Shown piece after piece: positions 38,301-49,801 of a stretch of DNA of 64,000 nucleotides. The DNA is from Apiospora phragmitis (lineage: Eukaryota; Ascomycota; Sordariomycetes; Amphisphaeriales; Apiosporaceae). The position numbers were made by a program, and so were the translations under genes. The notes beneath the pieces are model-generated. The model did not search any database and was not told the origin of the DNA. It saw only the letters and a program-made list of their open reading frames with translations. The first letter of the stretch is position 1. Each line of letters opens with the position of its first letter. The stretch is taken from positions 1 to 64,000 of the forward strand of contig JAQQWL010000003.1 of the NCBI GenBank assembly GCA_038363925.1. The letters run 5' to 3'.

Positions 38301-40799
38301 CCGTTTTGCGATTTACTGTTATTTACTCTATAGGTGGAGTCGGATTTAAATGGGGGGAACGGGGATAAATATAGATGTACAAGCAAAACTAGAATTAAAA
38401 TCCCGTAATTACGAATGGTCTTTAGTAGGGAGTAACCTGCCTAATACGTGCTATTATAGATGTTATAAAGAGTATCACGATGTTATACGCATATTAACGA
38501 AGGTATATATATCGACCTAACGGATAATAATATTCCTGAAGGGTATGGCGGCTAAGGAGATAAAAGACGTCCGAAGGATGTCAGACTAGGTATATATAAG
38601 CTTAACGAATCACCCTCCCGGATAGAGAGGAAAGACAGAAGACCAGAGCTCCTAGAAGTGCCATAGTTAATTATTAGTTAAGTCAGAACCAAGCCTTTAC
38701 TACCTTTATTACACACGAGCTATTATTAAAGAAACCAAACCCGGCGACGTAGAGATAGCTTGTGGGAACGTGAGCGTTAGATAAGAGTGTGTTAGCAAAA
38801 GAGATTAGGGGTTTTAAATAGGCAGGGTACGCCGCTTTACCGTCTAATCATAGACTTGCCGGCACGCCTAGGAGTACGGAAGGCAGTCGAATTTCAAGGT
38901 ATCTAGGTTCAAGTCGCGGAGGACGCCCCTATAAATAGCAGTTTGCAGTCCTAGTTACAATTGTAGTCGTAATTAAGTAGGTCACCGAGTTTTTTTAGAC
39001 CATTTTGGCGGACTCCTCGAACTTATAGGCTAGATTATAGCAATGTGCGAGCTTCTCACCAAGCTCTCTGTGCTCTATAAAATTAAAAGGACGATTTTAT
39101 GCAGGCATGACCGGAAGGAATAATAACAGGATTAGGGTAAAGGATTTGCTGACGAAAGGAAGGACGAAAAAATCCAGGAGTATAGAGGCCGGGCACCTGG
39201 GCTATATACCCGTGTAGCTTTAGTTACCGGGAGACTTGGAAGGGTGACGAAGTCGAAAGAGAAAAGCCCGTATAAATTCCACTTCAAGGAGAAAAGTTGG
39301 CCAAGGATAATAATCCCCCTAAAGCTCTGTTACTAAGGGAGGCCTCGAAACATATCTTAACGTATTATTAAGGCACATCTTCTAAACTTAGCCTTTATAG
39401 GCTTCGTATAGTACTGTTAGTTAAAGTGTTTTACTTTATAACGAACAAATTCGTAATAACTAATTATAGTTTTCTAGACCTCGCCGCAAACTATAATATA
39501 AGTCTCTACGAGGCCCGGTCTGTCGTTATAGTAAATAGAGGAAAGCGAATACGTAGATTAAGAGATAAGTGGACAGGTGGATAGTGATTAAGAAGCTTCC
39601 GATTACGTAATATATATAATCTTAAATATTACGAGTTTAGTTTACTTCTTATAAGCGATAGTATACGTTAAGCGTCGAATAATATATAATTTACGGCTAA
39701 AGCGTGGGTATATCGCGTTACTACTCCGTAAAATAAGTGTATCTATATTACGGTTTATAATAAACAGGATAACTATATAACCTGATAAATCCTTATATAA
39801 GGCCAAGGCTAGAAATAACGTCGCCGCCCATACCGTTACATATACTTTATTCTAATTATTAAACGACTAGGTAGAGCTATCGTAAAAAGGGTAACCATTG
39901 GATTCCTATCATCCAAGCTATTTAGAAGGGGCGGCGTATACTTCCGGTTTGGGATTCGGTCAGTCGTGCCTCGCCCACATGCCTCTTACGACACTGAAGC
40001 TACCCAGGTAAGGGCCAGTTTTCTACCGGGACTCTTCGCTTCGCCGTTCCAGTGGCGTCGTCGTTTGCTGGCCGCTTCGCCGTCTCGGGGCCGGTCGGCT
40101 CCTCGCCATATTAGGCCAAAGTCGACACGTTACCCATAGCTATATCGTATACGGTAGGCTCGGTTATATATGCCGGTGTCGACCGGTTCGCCTCAAGTAT
40201 TAGCGATAGCGGCAGGGGCAGGTAGATTATAAGTAATTAGAAAAGCGGATTATAACTATACTATTTATTTTCGAGAGTATTAATAAGATCCGCTTAGGTT
40301 ATTAATATTTGCTCTTAAAGTTCGCGAGATGCTTATATTTTATTAATTTACTTTAAAAACGCCGCTACTTTAATTTATAGCTGAATATTCTTCGCGCCTA
40401 GCTTTTAAACCTAAACTTAACTATTATAAAAGTAAATTATAAACTTATATATAATTATATTAAATATATTAAACGGTATTAGGTATGCCGTTTATTAAGT
40501 AACTTAATTAAATATTATAACTTTGTTTTTATTTTATTATTATTTTATATATAAATAGGGTTTATATTTATATATAAATATATATATTAATATAATTAAA
40601 ACGAAAGCCTTTTCCGGCCGTTTATAATATATAGTATTTTATCGTAATTAAATCTAAGTAAAAACGAAACTTAAAGTTTTATTAATTAAGCTTATAATAT
40701 CGCTTTATATATATATATTATATAATTATTAAAATACTTTAAAAAGGATTATTATTATAGTCTATATTATAATTTTAAACTAGCCGTTTAATAATATAT
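38301..40799. other. intergenic: low-RIP islands, no gene identified
   Basis: 38.6-39.4 kb and 39.9-40.2 kb keep near-normal base composition (the latter is GC-rich), while 39.4-39.9 and 40.2-40.8 kb are AT-rich. I looked for tRNA genes and LTR ends; one B-box-like GGTTCAAGTC near 38907 lacks a foldable tRNA around it. No coding region is evident. Confidence 0.4.
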
Positions 40800-41720
40800 T
40801 CGCTTTTTACCGCATCGGTTATTAAAAATACCTCGGTCTTATACGTAACCTCGTTCGGCAAGCTATTATACTCGAGCTTAAGCCGTATAACGTTTTAAAA
40901 CGTCGTGCCGCCGATACCGATACTAATCGCGGCGTTAATATGGCGGATAAATAAGTATATAACCGCCGCGTAGCCCTCGTCGCCCGGTTTATATATAGCC
41001 TACGTGGCGAAGTTTTTCGTATTTAGGATAATATCGTACCCTACGCCGATAAATATTAACGTAATAGCTTATACCGTCGTGCTCACGTTAATAAACTGCC
41101 ACGTAACGGACGTAGCCGCGGAAGCGACGGTTAAGAGCTAATCGAGCTAAATAATAATCCGGTAATTATCGAAGCGGGTTACCAAGCGTCTAATAATAAG
41201 GGCGGCGGGTAATATATTTACCCCGGCCGTAAGCCTAACTAATCATTTTTACTAACAGAAAATAGAACGGATAATAATAAAAAGCTAACCAGATTTACGT
41301 ATAATAAGCTAATATCGTTCGTTAGTTAAATAAATTATGTTTTCAAGGGTAATAATAGCTTATAAAGAATCTATATGCGGCTCCGCAAATATAAATAATA
41401 ATTAATAAGGCATTATAAAAAAGGGATAGCTTTAAGAATAACTCCGAGGTAAAATAAGCCTCCTATAATATAGTTACGATATCGGTTATAATAACGCCGC
41501 CGAAGACTTAAATACCGCCGCCCCCGATACTTTAAACGTAACGGCCGGCGAGCATAGCGCCAATACTAGTCGCGGTATAGCAGAGGACGGTGCCGACGAT
41601 AAATATAAACACGGCGAGCTCGAAATAGAGCGGGCGGCCGAAGATCTCGCTAAGGATTAAAAGAACGACAAGGTTCGTTCGTTAGCCCCGTAAGCCAGGG
41701 TATAGAAAGTACCTAAATTT
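40800..41720 (-). pseudogene. MFS drug/efflux-type transporter relic
   Basis: Read on the minus strand from about 41720, the text is SEIFGRPLYFELAVFIFIVG, then TVLCYTATSIGAMLAGRYV and SIGGGGI (41480-41640). This matches the loop 2-3 and helix 3-4 signature of major facilitator superfamily drug:H+ antiporters (a Ser/Asp-x-x-Gly-Arg motif followed by a Gly-rich segment). Near 40830-41090 it reads LIFIGVGYDIILNTKNF, then GDEGYAAVIYLFIRHINAAI and SIGIGGTTF, the late helices of the DHA2 type. The middle is decayed or deleted, since about 920 bp is too short for the usual 500-600 residues. RIP-type stops are frequent. It was probably a duplicated transporter gene. Confidence 0.75.
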
Positions 41721-42659
41721 TATTACTATATAATAATGAGAGGACTAGAGGTTAAGCTAAAGGCATGTCTAAATATAAGGATTAAATAATTATTTAATTA
41801 CCTAATCGGGCTACTCCGCGCGAAGGTAAGGACTTAGCGTGCCGCTACGCCCATTTGGGCGAATTCTTTTAATTAACGCAAAGGCTTCCCGATAAGGTAC
41901 GGTACTCGTAGCTAAGCTATCGGGTACGACTTTCGGTCCACCTGCCCTTAATTATTACGATTTCTCCGGGTTTTTATTTTTTACTTTATTTTTTATTTTA
42001 TACTATGGACTTTCGTAATATAATTAATTCTTACTTTTATAACTATATAATTACATAATATCGCTAATAAAGGCCGAAATTAATAAAGTTATTTCTCTTT
42101 TTCTTATTAAGGAGGTTCGAGCCTTCCGTAACTTTCGTTCTAAGCTAGCGAGCTTTAAACTATATAAACAGATTTAACTTTACTTTTAAAAACGAGATTA
42201 TTTATTAAATAAGTAAAAGAAGGCTGTATTAATTACTACTTATTATTATACTTTATTCGATTAATATATACGATTAAGCGATAAAGCTTAAAAAAATTTC
42301 CGCATTTAGACGTAAAAAGCCTTTAAATATTTTAACGCTTTTATAACTATTATTAATTACTAAGGCGAAAATATTATTAATTATTACGAATTTTTTTTAC
42401 GTAATAAAAAATATTACGATAAACTTTATACCGCCGTAAAGCTTAATAAATAAAAAAATACCGTAATATTATTAAACGTATTAATATTTAATAAAATACG
42501 TAAACAGTACTTAAATAAATAGGTGCTAAATATATAGGAGTTTAATAATTTAATTAAAAACTCGGATTTAATATTTATTATTAAATAAACCTATACGTAA
42601 AGCTATACTAACTTATTTATCGTACTTAATAATTATTACCCCTTAGAGCTATACTTTTA
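41721..42659. other. RIP-degenerate sequence
   Basis: Very AT-rich. It may include the decayed 3' part of the recombinase relic to the right, since that frame fades near 42.66 kb, but nothing specific can be read. Confidence 0.4.
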
Positions 42660-44080
42660 TTATTAATAATTTAGCTCGGGCTATACCGCCGTTAATAAAC
42701 TCGTTAGCGGGAAGGCGGAGGACCGGGGTACGTAATAAGACTTAGCCTATTCCGGGTCGAAATCCGCCGTGGATCGCATAAACTGCCTCGGTAATAACGT
42801 TAGGTAGCACCTAGTTATCTGGTCGCTATAATTCCACCTCCCTACTTTCCGGATACTTGCCTCCGGTACCCCGGCAAGATCGGCATTTTGCGAGCTGGTA
42901 ATCCGAGGCGCGTAGGAGGCCTTGGAGGTTTGGATGCCACACCTTTCGTAGAGCTTTCTCGTCTAGACGTTGGCGGTCTGTGGCGAAAGCGGCGAGGTCG
43001 GGTCGGAAAGCGACTGTCGGATAAGTTTGGTATAGTACCAGTTCTCGCTCTTTATAAACTGAGGGAAGGGCTCGCCTTCGACCTGCTATTATTAAAATAG
43101 CTAAAAGGCGACAGCGCTCACAAGACAGGCGTTAGGGTCTCGATGCCGGAGAGCCGCGCCGTACTCTATGCGCCCGTGCTGGTTCGTTTTCCCTTGCCGC
43201 ATTAGAATAACCAGGGCTTTGGCGGCTGGGCTGCTACTAGCGCGCTAGATGCCTTCGTTAGGGAGATCTAGGTAGAAGCAGTTTAGGAGCTCGATCGGAA
43301 GCCGGTTGCTAGACCGTAGTAGTATATGGTTACTAAGGAGAAAGTCGACCTGAGTTTTTAAGGCGTAGGTAATCGCTTTTCGCTCCTGCTATACCGTAGC
43401 AGTATATTAAGGGATATGGGCAATAGTATAAGCATCCTTCAGGGTCCCCTCGCCGCGGTCGTCTATCTCGGTCCGGCTTTGCGCATAGGCTACTTTAATA
43501 ATTCTTGACTTTAGTACGTTAAGAAGGATACCTTGCGGCGGAGGAGCCGGGTTAATCCGCTTACTCCTTTATTTTTTATATAGCTTCTAAATGGCGGAGA
43601 TATAGGACCGTACAGTATTATACCGGAGACGAAGATTGGAATGCGAGAAGTCGCCGCCCTCGGTATCGGAATCATCCGCCAGCTTCGATGCGATAGTGCC
43701 GACCTCGCGTCGGCGACGTTCGCTTGCGAGCCTTTTGCCTACGCGTGGCGCCCGTTCTGCGATTTCAGTCATGAAGAGAAGCAGCTTCCCCTCGTCCACC
43801 AGGTCTCCAAGAAGGTCCTGGCCATCCCAGACCACGTTAGCGCCTTGCCATCCGGCAGGGACCGGCGGGTAGTATTGTGCACACCATGCCTACTATTTTC
43901 TCTACTTCGGCGCGTAGGTCTTGGTGGTGTTCTTAGGCTGGCAGTTTTGTAGCTTAAACAGTAACTTATTAATGGTGGTAGCGACTTTGGCAGGCCGTTT
44001 CCAGGCATTTTCGTGGGACTTAAGTCGAGATAACATCGCGATAGGTCGGCGGGTCGGTAGGTGGGCAAGTATTAGTACTC
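42660..44080 (-). mobile_element. Crypton/CBF3-type tyrosine recombinase relic
   Basis: From 43835 down to about 42670 the minus strand stays in one frame for about 390 codons with a dozen TAG/TAA stops. It reads DLVDEGKLLLFMTEIAERAP, then YNTVRSYISAI, NPAPPPQGILLNVLKS, RGEGTLKDAYTIA, GRIEYGAALRHRDPNACLVS, then NWYYTKLIRQSLSDP, and ends with SIRKVGRWNYSDQITRCYLT and LLPRQFMR. This order matches the fungal proteins related to the CBF3 centromere-binding subunit and to Crypton tyrosine recombinases, where the Gly-Arg-Trp-Asn and Cys-Tyr-Leu-Thr segments lie near the catalytic Tyr. The expected His before the second Arg reads Tyr. A further N-terminal piece (43840-44068) lies in another frame. 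GC here is higher than in the flanks. Confidence 0.72.
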
Positions 44081-44769
44081 GTAAACGTAGACGTTAACGC
44101 GTAATTATACCGGGCCTAGCTTTTAAAAGTCGCCTTACTTAATTAGGTATAATATGCCCTTTAATATTTTTAGTTTATATAGCGATTTAAAAAGCGTTAA
44201 TAGTATTTCGTAAGGCCGAGCCTTGCGAGTACCCCGCTTAACTCGCTACGTTACCTAACTGTTAAGAGGTATCCGGGAAACGTTGCCCTACCACGGTAAC
44301 TTTATATAATAACTAATTAAATTAGAACGAAATATTATATAATTATTAGCGAAATTTATATCCTCTTTTTACTTTTTAATAGTTCTCGTTCTAGATCTAT
44401 TTTAGCGGGGTAGCTATTAATATTATATACTTTACTATACTTATAAGTATAGCGCTAATTTCTGCCTTTACTACTTTTTTATTTAGATATATATAAATCG
44501 ATTATAATACTTTTAAATTAAGAGAAGCTATTGATATATGGTATATGCTTTACCTGGCGCTGTAATCGTTTTTGTAAAGAAATAGATGTTTTAATAGAAA
44601 TTAGTCAGCGTTATTATAATAACTTAACGCCGAAAACGATGCTAGCCGGATTTTGTTAAATATCTGTTTATAAACGCTTATAAGAACCATTATAGTACTA
44701 TAAGGAAAGCATATAACTGTTAATAGTTTATAGCTTTAGCTCTCGTCGAATAAAAATAAACCAAGAGTA
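44081..44769. other. RIP-degenerate sequence, no gene identified
   Basis: AT-rich stretch between the recombinase relic and the foldback element. No readable frame. Confidence 0.45.
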
Positions 44770-45305
44770 AATATAGTAATCGATTTATAGATCTATAAGG
44801 GGAAAAGTAGTAAAGGCAGAGATTAGCTCTATATATACGAGCATAGCGGGGTATATAGCGTTAATAGCTACCCCTATAAAATGGTCTAAAACGGAAACTA
44901 TTAAAGAGTGGAGAGAGGACGCTAGTTTCGCTAGTGACGGTATAGTACTGTCTCTTTGCTGTTCAAGCTCGAAGAGTCTCACGGGTTGTTTTCGGCCCTG
45001 AGTTTTGTTGGTCTGATTGTGGTCGCAAGACTCTAGCGAGAACGATGTTTCGTATGATTCCTTCGACTTTGACGACGAGTACGAAGAGTGGCAACAGACC
45101 AAGGACAAAACTGACCGTATGTGCACCGATCTACAGTCGCTAGCGAAACCAGCGTCCTCTCTCCACTCTTTGATAGTTTCCATTCTGGCCCCACTGGGCA
45201 GGGGTAGCTGCTGACACCATGTACCCCGCCATAATCGCAAGTACAGAGCCAAATTCTGCCTTTGCTTATTCTTACCTTGTGCATCCATAAATCGACTATT
45301 ACACT
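44770..45305. mobile_element. foldback/MITE-like element with ~165-bp inverted arms
   Basis: The left arm (about 44775-44942, starting near ATCGATTTATAGATC) and the right arm (about 45130-45300, inverted, starting near GTCGATTTATGGATG) are homologous over their length; for example AAAGGCAGAGATTAGCTCT matches AAAGGCAGAATTTGGCTCT. The left arm is enriched in T and A changes, the right arm is nearly normal, so mutation was uneven. The interior of about 190 bp has no known domain. A third copy of the arm lies at 53283-53455. A clear target duplication was not seen. The frames open across it (44785-45288) are probably not genes. Confidence 0.75.
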
Positions 45306-45339
45306 TTTACATTAGTTTATGCTACACGAAACCAAGAGC

Positions 45340-46065
45340 TAGAAGCCGCTGACAGTTTATGTTTTCCTTGGCAATGCAATCGTCCCTGTCAGCGTCCACA
45401 AACCGAGCTTTTAATACAAATCCAGTCAGCGTCGTTTTTGGCGCACATTCCTACTATTCTAATATGGGCGAGTTCTCAGCCGAGATCCCTCGTATCTTTT
45501 ATTCGTTCGGTCTTATGGATTTTTCCTCTAGATTATATTCACCAGCGACAAGATGCGGAATACTAATAGTACGGCCGACTATCCCGTATAGGTCTCCTAC
45601 TACTGTGGCGTAAACGAGGTGCACCCAGCAGTTACTCTCTACCGAAACTGTAGCTTACACCTCTTTGAAATGACCTAGAACTAGTTGAGCGATGCTCAAT
45701 GCGGCATGTTTGACGACTGCTGTCTTTTGGCATCGCCTTCGAATCCTTACTCAATGCTTCATTGAAACCATTATAAAGTTCTACTTGGCTCGATACGATC
45801 CGGTCGAGGCCAGCCCACTGCAACAGTGGATAGCGTCTATAATATGGAACTCTCGATTTCCCAAGCCAGCAGCCCGCCGACACCTGCCGGATTCAAAGTA
45901 GAGGTGCCAAGTAGCGCTAAGGCCCCTTGACTGTTCGGCCAGAAGTGGCTGCTACAGCACCCTCAAAGCTGGGTTTCCGACCAAATGTCTCCGCTGGCTC
46001 TTTTGCTTCCTTCCTAACACTTCTACCGTCGAAGCAGGCGGCCGCCTAATAATGTCTCCCATCGA
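45340..46065 (-). pseudogene. unidentified gene relic (minus)
   Basis: A minus-strand frame reads QKSQRRHLVGNPALRVL, then GLSATWHLYFESGRCRRAAG, LGNREFHIIDAIHCCSGLAS, QKTAVVKHAALSIAQLVLGH, then SNCWVHLVYATVVGDLYGIV and ISIPHLVAGEYNLEEKSI, with a handful of TAG/TAA/TGA stops. It is mildly mutated and clearly protein-derived, about 230 residues. I do not recognise the family. A longer open frame in another phase (45632-45883) appears to be a shadow of it. It lies directly to the right of the foldback element, which may have disrupted it. Confidence 0.42.
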
Positions 46066-46390
46066 CTCGCATAGCTCTTATGGTTAAACTGATAACTAGT
46101 TATCGTCGCAATTAGTCGACTTACAAATACAATACTATTTTGATAGTTAAAGCCTATTAGCCGATTCACCTGGCGTGATTCAGACCTACACGAGCGACCG
46201 ATCGAGTCGGAGTGCGACGCCTTCTCAGTAAGGAACCCTCACATTCGCGCTAATTAACGGGGATAGAGATATATTTAACCGACGAAGCCGATCGAATCAC
46301 ATCCGATATGACGTCGAATAGAAGGTTACTTTTAATCGTAAAAGTAAAGCCGAAAACACGGAGCAAGATGTTACGCTTTCGCCGCGGGAA
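46066..46390. other. spacer
   Basis: Mildly altered sequence between two divergent gene relics. Nothing recognised. Confidence 0.4.
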
Positions 46391-47440
46391 TTCTAGGAAT
46401 CTAGTTTGCGACGAAAGCTCGAGAATATGACCGAAAAGAAGTTCCTAGCCAATAAATCCTTCCAAGTGGAAGACACCAAGATAATTGTGTCCGTCACTGG
46501 CAAGCGAAAACTAAAGAAACGCTACGACGGGCTGGATATTGACTGGGCTGCTCTGGAGAAGCAGCTTCGAAGTTGGAGCTATCTGCTTGCGCGTCGGAAA
46601 CAGCTTTGCATTAATATTGTTTTTAACTATATAAAAACGACGCCCGCGCCACGTCTATTATAGCGACAGACGAGGCGATCGACGACGCACCGTACCGGGT
46701 CGGCGACGGACTTAATGCTTCAAGAGCTCGACGGGCACGTGGATTCCTCAGGTGAACCTCTTCCTGGCGTTACGTACGTAGTCTGATGCGATACCCGGGG
46801 CCTCCCTGCCTTTTAGGCCTATACTGTTAGCGGGACAGTAAAATAAGAAGGAGATATAAATTAAGGGCGCCACATCTTTTACGCCTTAGCGAGTATATCC
46901 GAGCGGGCAATTCGCTAGAGACACATAACGATATGCCCTAAGATATACGTAATATACTCTACCTCGAAGACTAGCAAAAGACGGAACGCCAGAGTAAGCC
47001 TACGCAAGGCCAGTACCCGCCGATTACCATCACGAATATGCTTCTTAGGACAACGGTAGGTGGTTCAGCTTCGAGTGGGAGCCCACATGCCTCGTTAGCT
47101 AAGCCGGGGTCGGCTAAGCCGCGCACCAACCTGAATATCCCAGGTCCTCTCGACGACGCCGTCCAGGAGTATTACAACTGGCTTGGGTTAAGGGTAACGC
47201 GCGTAGATCTTAAGCAAGAGTATTAGAAAATCTACGATATCGCCTTGGAGCAAGGTCTCGATCTTCAGCTGGTATACGAGGCCCAAAATGCTCTATTATA
47301 CGAGTAGAGAGGCATTAAGATAGGTGCTGCGCGACGTTTCGTGCGTGATATTCCAGAATAGGCTACGTTGATTAGCACAGATGATGGGTAAGAGTAGGAG
47401 ATGGCCGGCTGGCTAGCTGCAGACGTAATAATCTCTTAGG
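46391..47440 (+). pseudogene. relic resembling a widespread fungal hypothetical protein
   Basis: The plus strand first reads DTKIIVSVTGKRKLKKRYDG and DIDWAALEKQLRSWSYLL (46406-46590). After frame changes it reads YPSGQFARDT and, in 47.03-47.40 kb, NLNIPGPLDDAVQEYYNWLG followed by EQGLDLQLVYEAQNALLYE and KIGAARRFVRDIPE. The pattern (a short N-terminal part ending in a kinase-like IDW..LE..L..WS segment, a Cys-containing middle, and a C-terminal motif with an Asp-Leu-x-x-x-Tyr and a Gly-x-Ala-Arg-x-Phe-x-x-Asp-Ile element) is one I associate with a multicopy hypothetical family of Pezizomycotina of unknown function. This is from memory only. Frameshifts and TAG/TAA stops show it is dead. Confidence 0.4.
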
Positions 47441-47501
47441 TCTTTTCGAGTCTATATATCCTTTATCTTTTCCATCTCCGCCGTAATTCATAATGCCTAA
47501 A

Positions 47502-48479
47502 TTATAGTTCCTCGATCTCAATACTAACATGTCGAAAATAACCCTGTACACTACGCTCTCTACCGCCCACTACTTATACACACTAGTCTAGGAATATTAT
47601 AAAGTTAGGCTCCGGCGCATCCGCAAACTCTTACTAGTAACGCTTTATGAATCGCTTCACCTCGGCGAAATACTCTTTAATCGGGTTAAGGTCGGGTAGA
47701 TACGGTGGGAGATATAATAAAACAACGCCGGCTTCGTCGCACATCTACTCAATTCTGTCGGATCGGTAAAACCGAGCATTGTTCATAATCAGAACAGATT
47801 TGGGCTCGGGCCACCGGCCATAATATAATAACAGCTCCTCCAGGAAGCTCTCGAATACGTCGCCATCGGTAAAGCCTTGGAATATACGGGAATATATAAT
47901 GCCGTCCTGCGCATACGCCGGCAGGATCTGGTAGCGATGGCCGCGATAAAACCTCGCTATCTATACCGGCGTTACACCCAGCGGCGACCAGCCGGTCCGG
48001 CGAAACCCTATACGCTTATCGCAACCCGACTCATCTATAAATACTAACTAATAAGAACGGAAAGCCGACAGCTTATAGAGGTAGAGGTCCCGTAAGTCGG
48101 CGTTTCGCTCTTTTACGATACGCCGCGCCGTCTTGTTCGACCACCGGATCGAGGCTAATACTCTACTAATACTATATATAGTGACCAGAACTTCGAACTC
48201 GTCCTAAAGAAAGACGATCATCTCGTCTTAATACATACACGGCTTCTCGATAAGTCGATTATAAAGTGCAGTTAGCATAAAAAGGGTAATACTACGCGGT
48301 CGTCCAGCGCTATTCGGTGGTGCTCTAGCCGACCCGAAACACCGCATGTTCGCACAAACCCGTCGGACCGCGCGGGTACTACACTCTACGGCCTCTGCTC
48401 TCTACTTGTCTCTTAGTGCTATGTCGGGGAGCATAGCTTCAATCAGTTCGATTTGTAATTGCGCGAGTCTTGGTGCCAT
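47502..48479 (-). mobile_element. Tc1/mariner transposase, near full length, RIP-inactivated
   Basis: From an ATG at 48479 the minus strand reads a whole transposase of about 325 codons almost without stops. An N-terminal helix-turn-helix follows AVRRVCANMRCFGSARAP. The catalytic core shows LVFIDESGCDKRIGFRRTGW (first Asp present), then FESFLEELLLYYGRWPEP and SVLIMNNARFYRS, where the second catalytic Asp is Asn (GAC to AAC). Then comes LPPYLPDLNPIKEYFAEVKR, where a Glu expected after the Pro-Ile reads Lys. It ends near GYFRHVSIEIEEL. The changes are G-to-A on the coding strand, as RIP would give. The coding region is intact enough to date it as younger than the 20-kb copy. Terminal repeats could not be defined. 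Confidence 0.85.
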
Positions 48480-49801
48480 AATTTTAGGTGCAACTTGCCG
48501 TTATCGATACTATGGAAACCTCGTAGAACGGCCTGTACCAACTTGCACATGGGAGTCTATTAGACCCTGACAGAAACGCAGGCTCCATGCTGGTAAGAAA
48601 GAGTCACCTATAAAAGGCGCCAGAAACGGCGTCGAGAGGCATGGTGTCGATTGCTTTGTCTCTGGGCTTTGTCTCTGGGCTTTGTCGCTAGGGATGGTAG
48701 TTTGTCTTCCATGGTGCCAGAGCACGATGGGACCAATGAGACCCTTTGTCTTTGTCAAGCCAAGTCCATTCGATTCATTGTGAATAATCCCTGTACCCTG
48801 ACAGTGTCTTTCAGAGCGATAGCGGGCTCCATTATGGGGCCAAAAGGTTTAAGGTCTTGTTCAAGTCACTACTATATATAAGCCACAATGCCTTGCGAAC
48901 TGACAGTGATTGAATCGAGCAATCAACTATGAAAGCGCCCACACGATTGGACTATAGCTGGGCTCGTCCTATCTACCCCACTATCCCTTCATTTTACTTG
49001 CTTGCTATTAACTCTGCACATTTATCCCTTGAATAGATGCTATTGTTCGGGGTCTACAGGATTCCCACACTTGTTTTCCCTCAGTTCTTGTTACCTCTCC
49101 CAGCTTGCTAGGCTACAATTGCGATTTCCACAGCTATTTTTTCTAGTAACCGCTCTGTTTAGGGCAGGGTCTTTGCGACTTCCATATCTAGTGGTCTTGA
49201 GCGTTTTCTCCATTCTCGCACATCTTGAGCACCTCCCTCCCTTTGCCCCCATCCCGCATTATCCACCTATGTATGCTAGCCAAGGATACCACATCCACAG
49301 ATTTTAGAATTTCCTACTATCACCTGTACTATATCGGAATTTAGAGTAGTAGATTTCTTAAGTAGTTCTATAATCAGACTAAACAGCGGCGGTTCCTAAG
49401 CTTAGAATTAGGTATTAATCTTAGGAATATTATTAGTAGTACTACTAAAAACGATCCCGCAAATAATACCGTAATATGATACCATGTATTGCGCTCGCCG
49501 TTAAGCGTAGCATTTACCGCGGCGTATGCGATTCTAATTGGGCGGTCGCGCGGGGTTAGTTGCAGCAGTAATGTCAGCCGCACTAGGCTGGCGGCTTCTA
49601 TAAGGCATATTAACGTCTCGTCCGTCTTTCGTTAAGACCGGTCTCCTCGTAAAACACTTCTTATCAATCACCAAGCTCTTCAAAACTTAGCTGGTATGAG
49701 CAGCGAGTGTTAGACATGGTACGTGTCTATTGCCTCTTTTGGACATCGACTAACGGAAAGCTAGCCACTACGCCAGTTGTTCCCAGAGTTAGGCGGGCCT
49801 A
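48480..49801. other. spacer with near-normal composition, no gene identified
   Basis: This stretch is GC-balanced from 48.5 to 49.3 kb and holds a doubled TTTGTCTCTGGGC motif near 48656-48685 and a TATATATAAG box at 48874. A 101-codon plus ORF (49002-49307) has no domain and unusual composition. On the minus strand 49374-49583 reads 69 codons with one likely membrane helix (TVLFAGSFLVVLLIIFL), perhaps the end of a lost gene. An upstream exon of the receptor gene may lie at 49.7-49.83 kb. Confidence 0.4.

Larger units (their letters stand above)
1..44770. other. RIP-mutated AT-rich repeat block
   Basis: Almost the whole stretch is AT-rich, with very few CA or TG dinucleotides, many TA dinucleotides and surprisingly many retained CG. 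Reading frames that still translate into protein-like text over 200-400 codons are broken by TAA and TAG and hardly ever TGA, which fits C-to-T change at CpA on either strand (CAA/CAG to TAA/TAG, TGG to TAG/TAA). This is the signature of repeat-induced point mutation, known from Pezizomycotina. Less altered islands lie near 21.6-22.0, 22.9-23.4, 25.4-25.5, 28.3-28.5, 34.1-34.3, 37.0-38.2, 38.6-39.4, 39.9-40.2 and 42.85-44.07 kb. No intact gene was found inside the block. Confidence 0.9.

Noticed and set aside
38890..38935. tRNA-like B box GGTTCAAGTC
   Set aside because: No matching A box, anticodon stem or acceptor stem can be folded around it. Other GTTCGA-type matches in the window also failed.
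1..44770. LTR retrotransposon with reverse transcriptase or integrase
   Set aside because: I looked for the usual reverse transcriptase and HHCC integrase patterns on both strands and found none that survives. Heavily decayed copies cannot be excluded.
44785..45288. 167-codon minus ORF and overlapping shadows
   Set aside because: The frame runs through the inverted-repeat arms and the interior of the foldback element. Its ends are mirror copies of the same sequence, so it is not a gene.
48872..49039. TATA box (TATATATAAG) followed by a 36-codon ORF at 48929
   Set aside because: The ORF has no recognisable domain, signal peptide or Cys pattern, and no second exon could be joined to it with confidence.
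49002..49307. 101-codon plus ORF
   Set aside because: Leu/Pro/Ser/His-rich composition without domain or codon signature; overlaps the 36-codon ORF; probably chance in an unmutated spacer.
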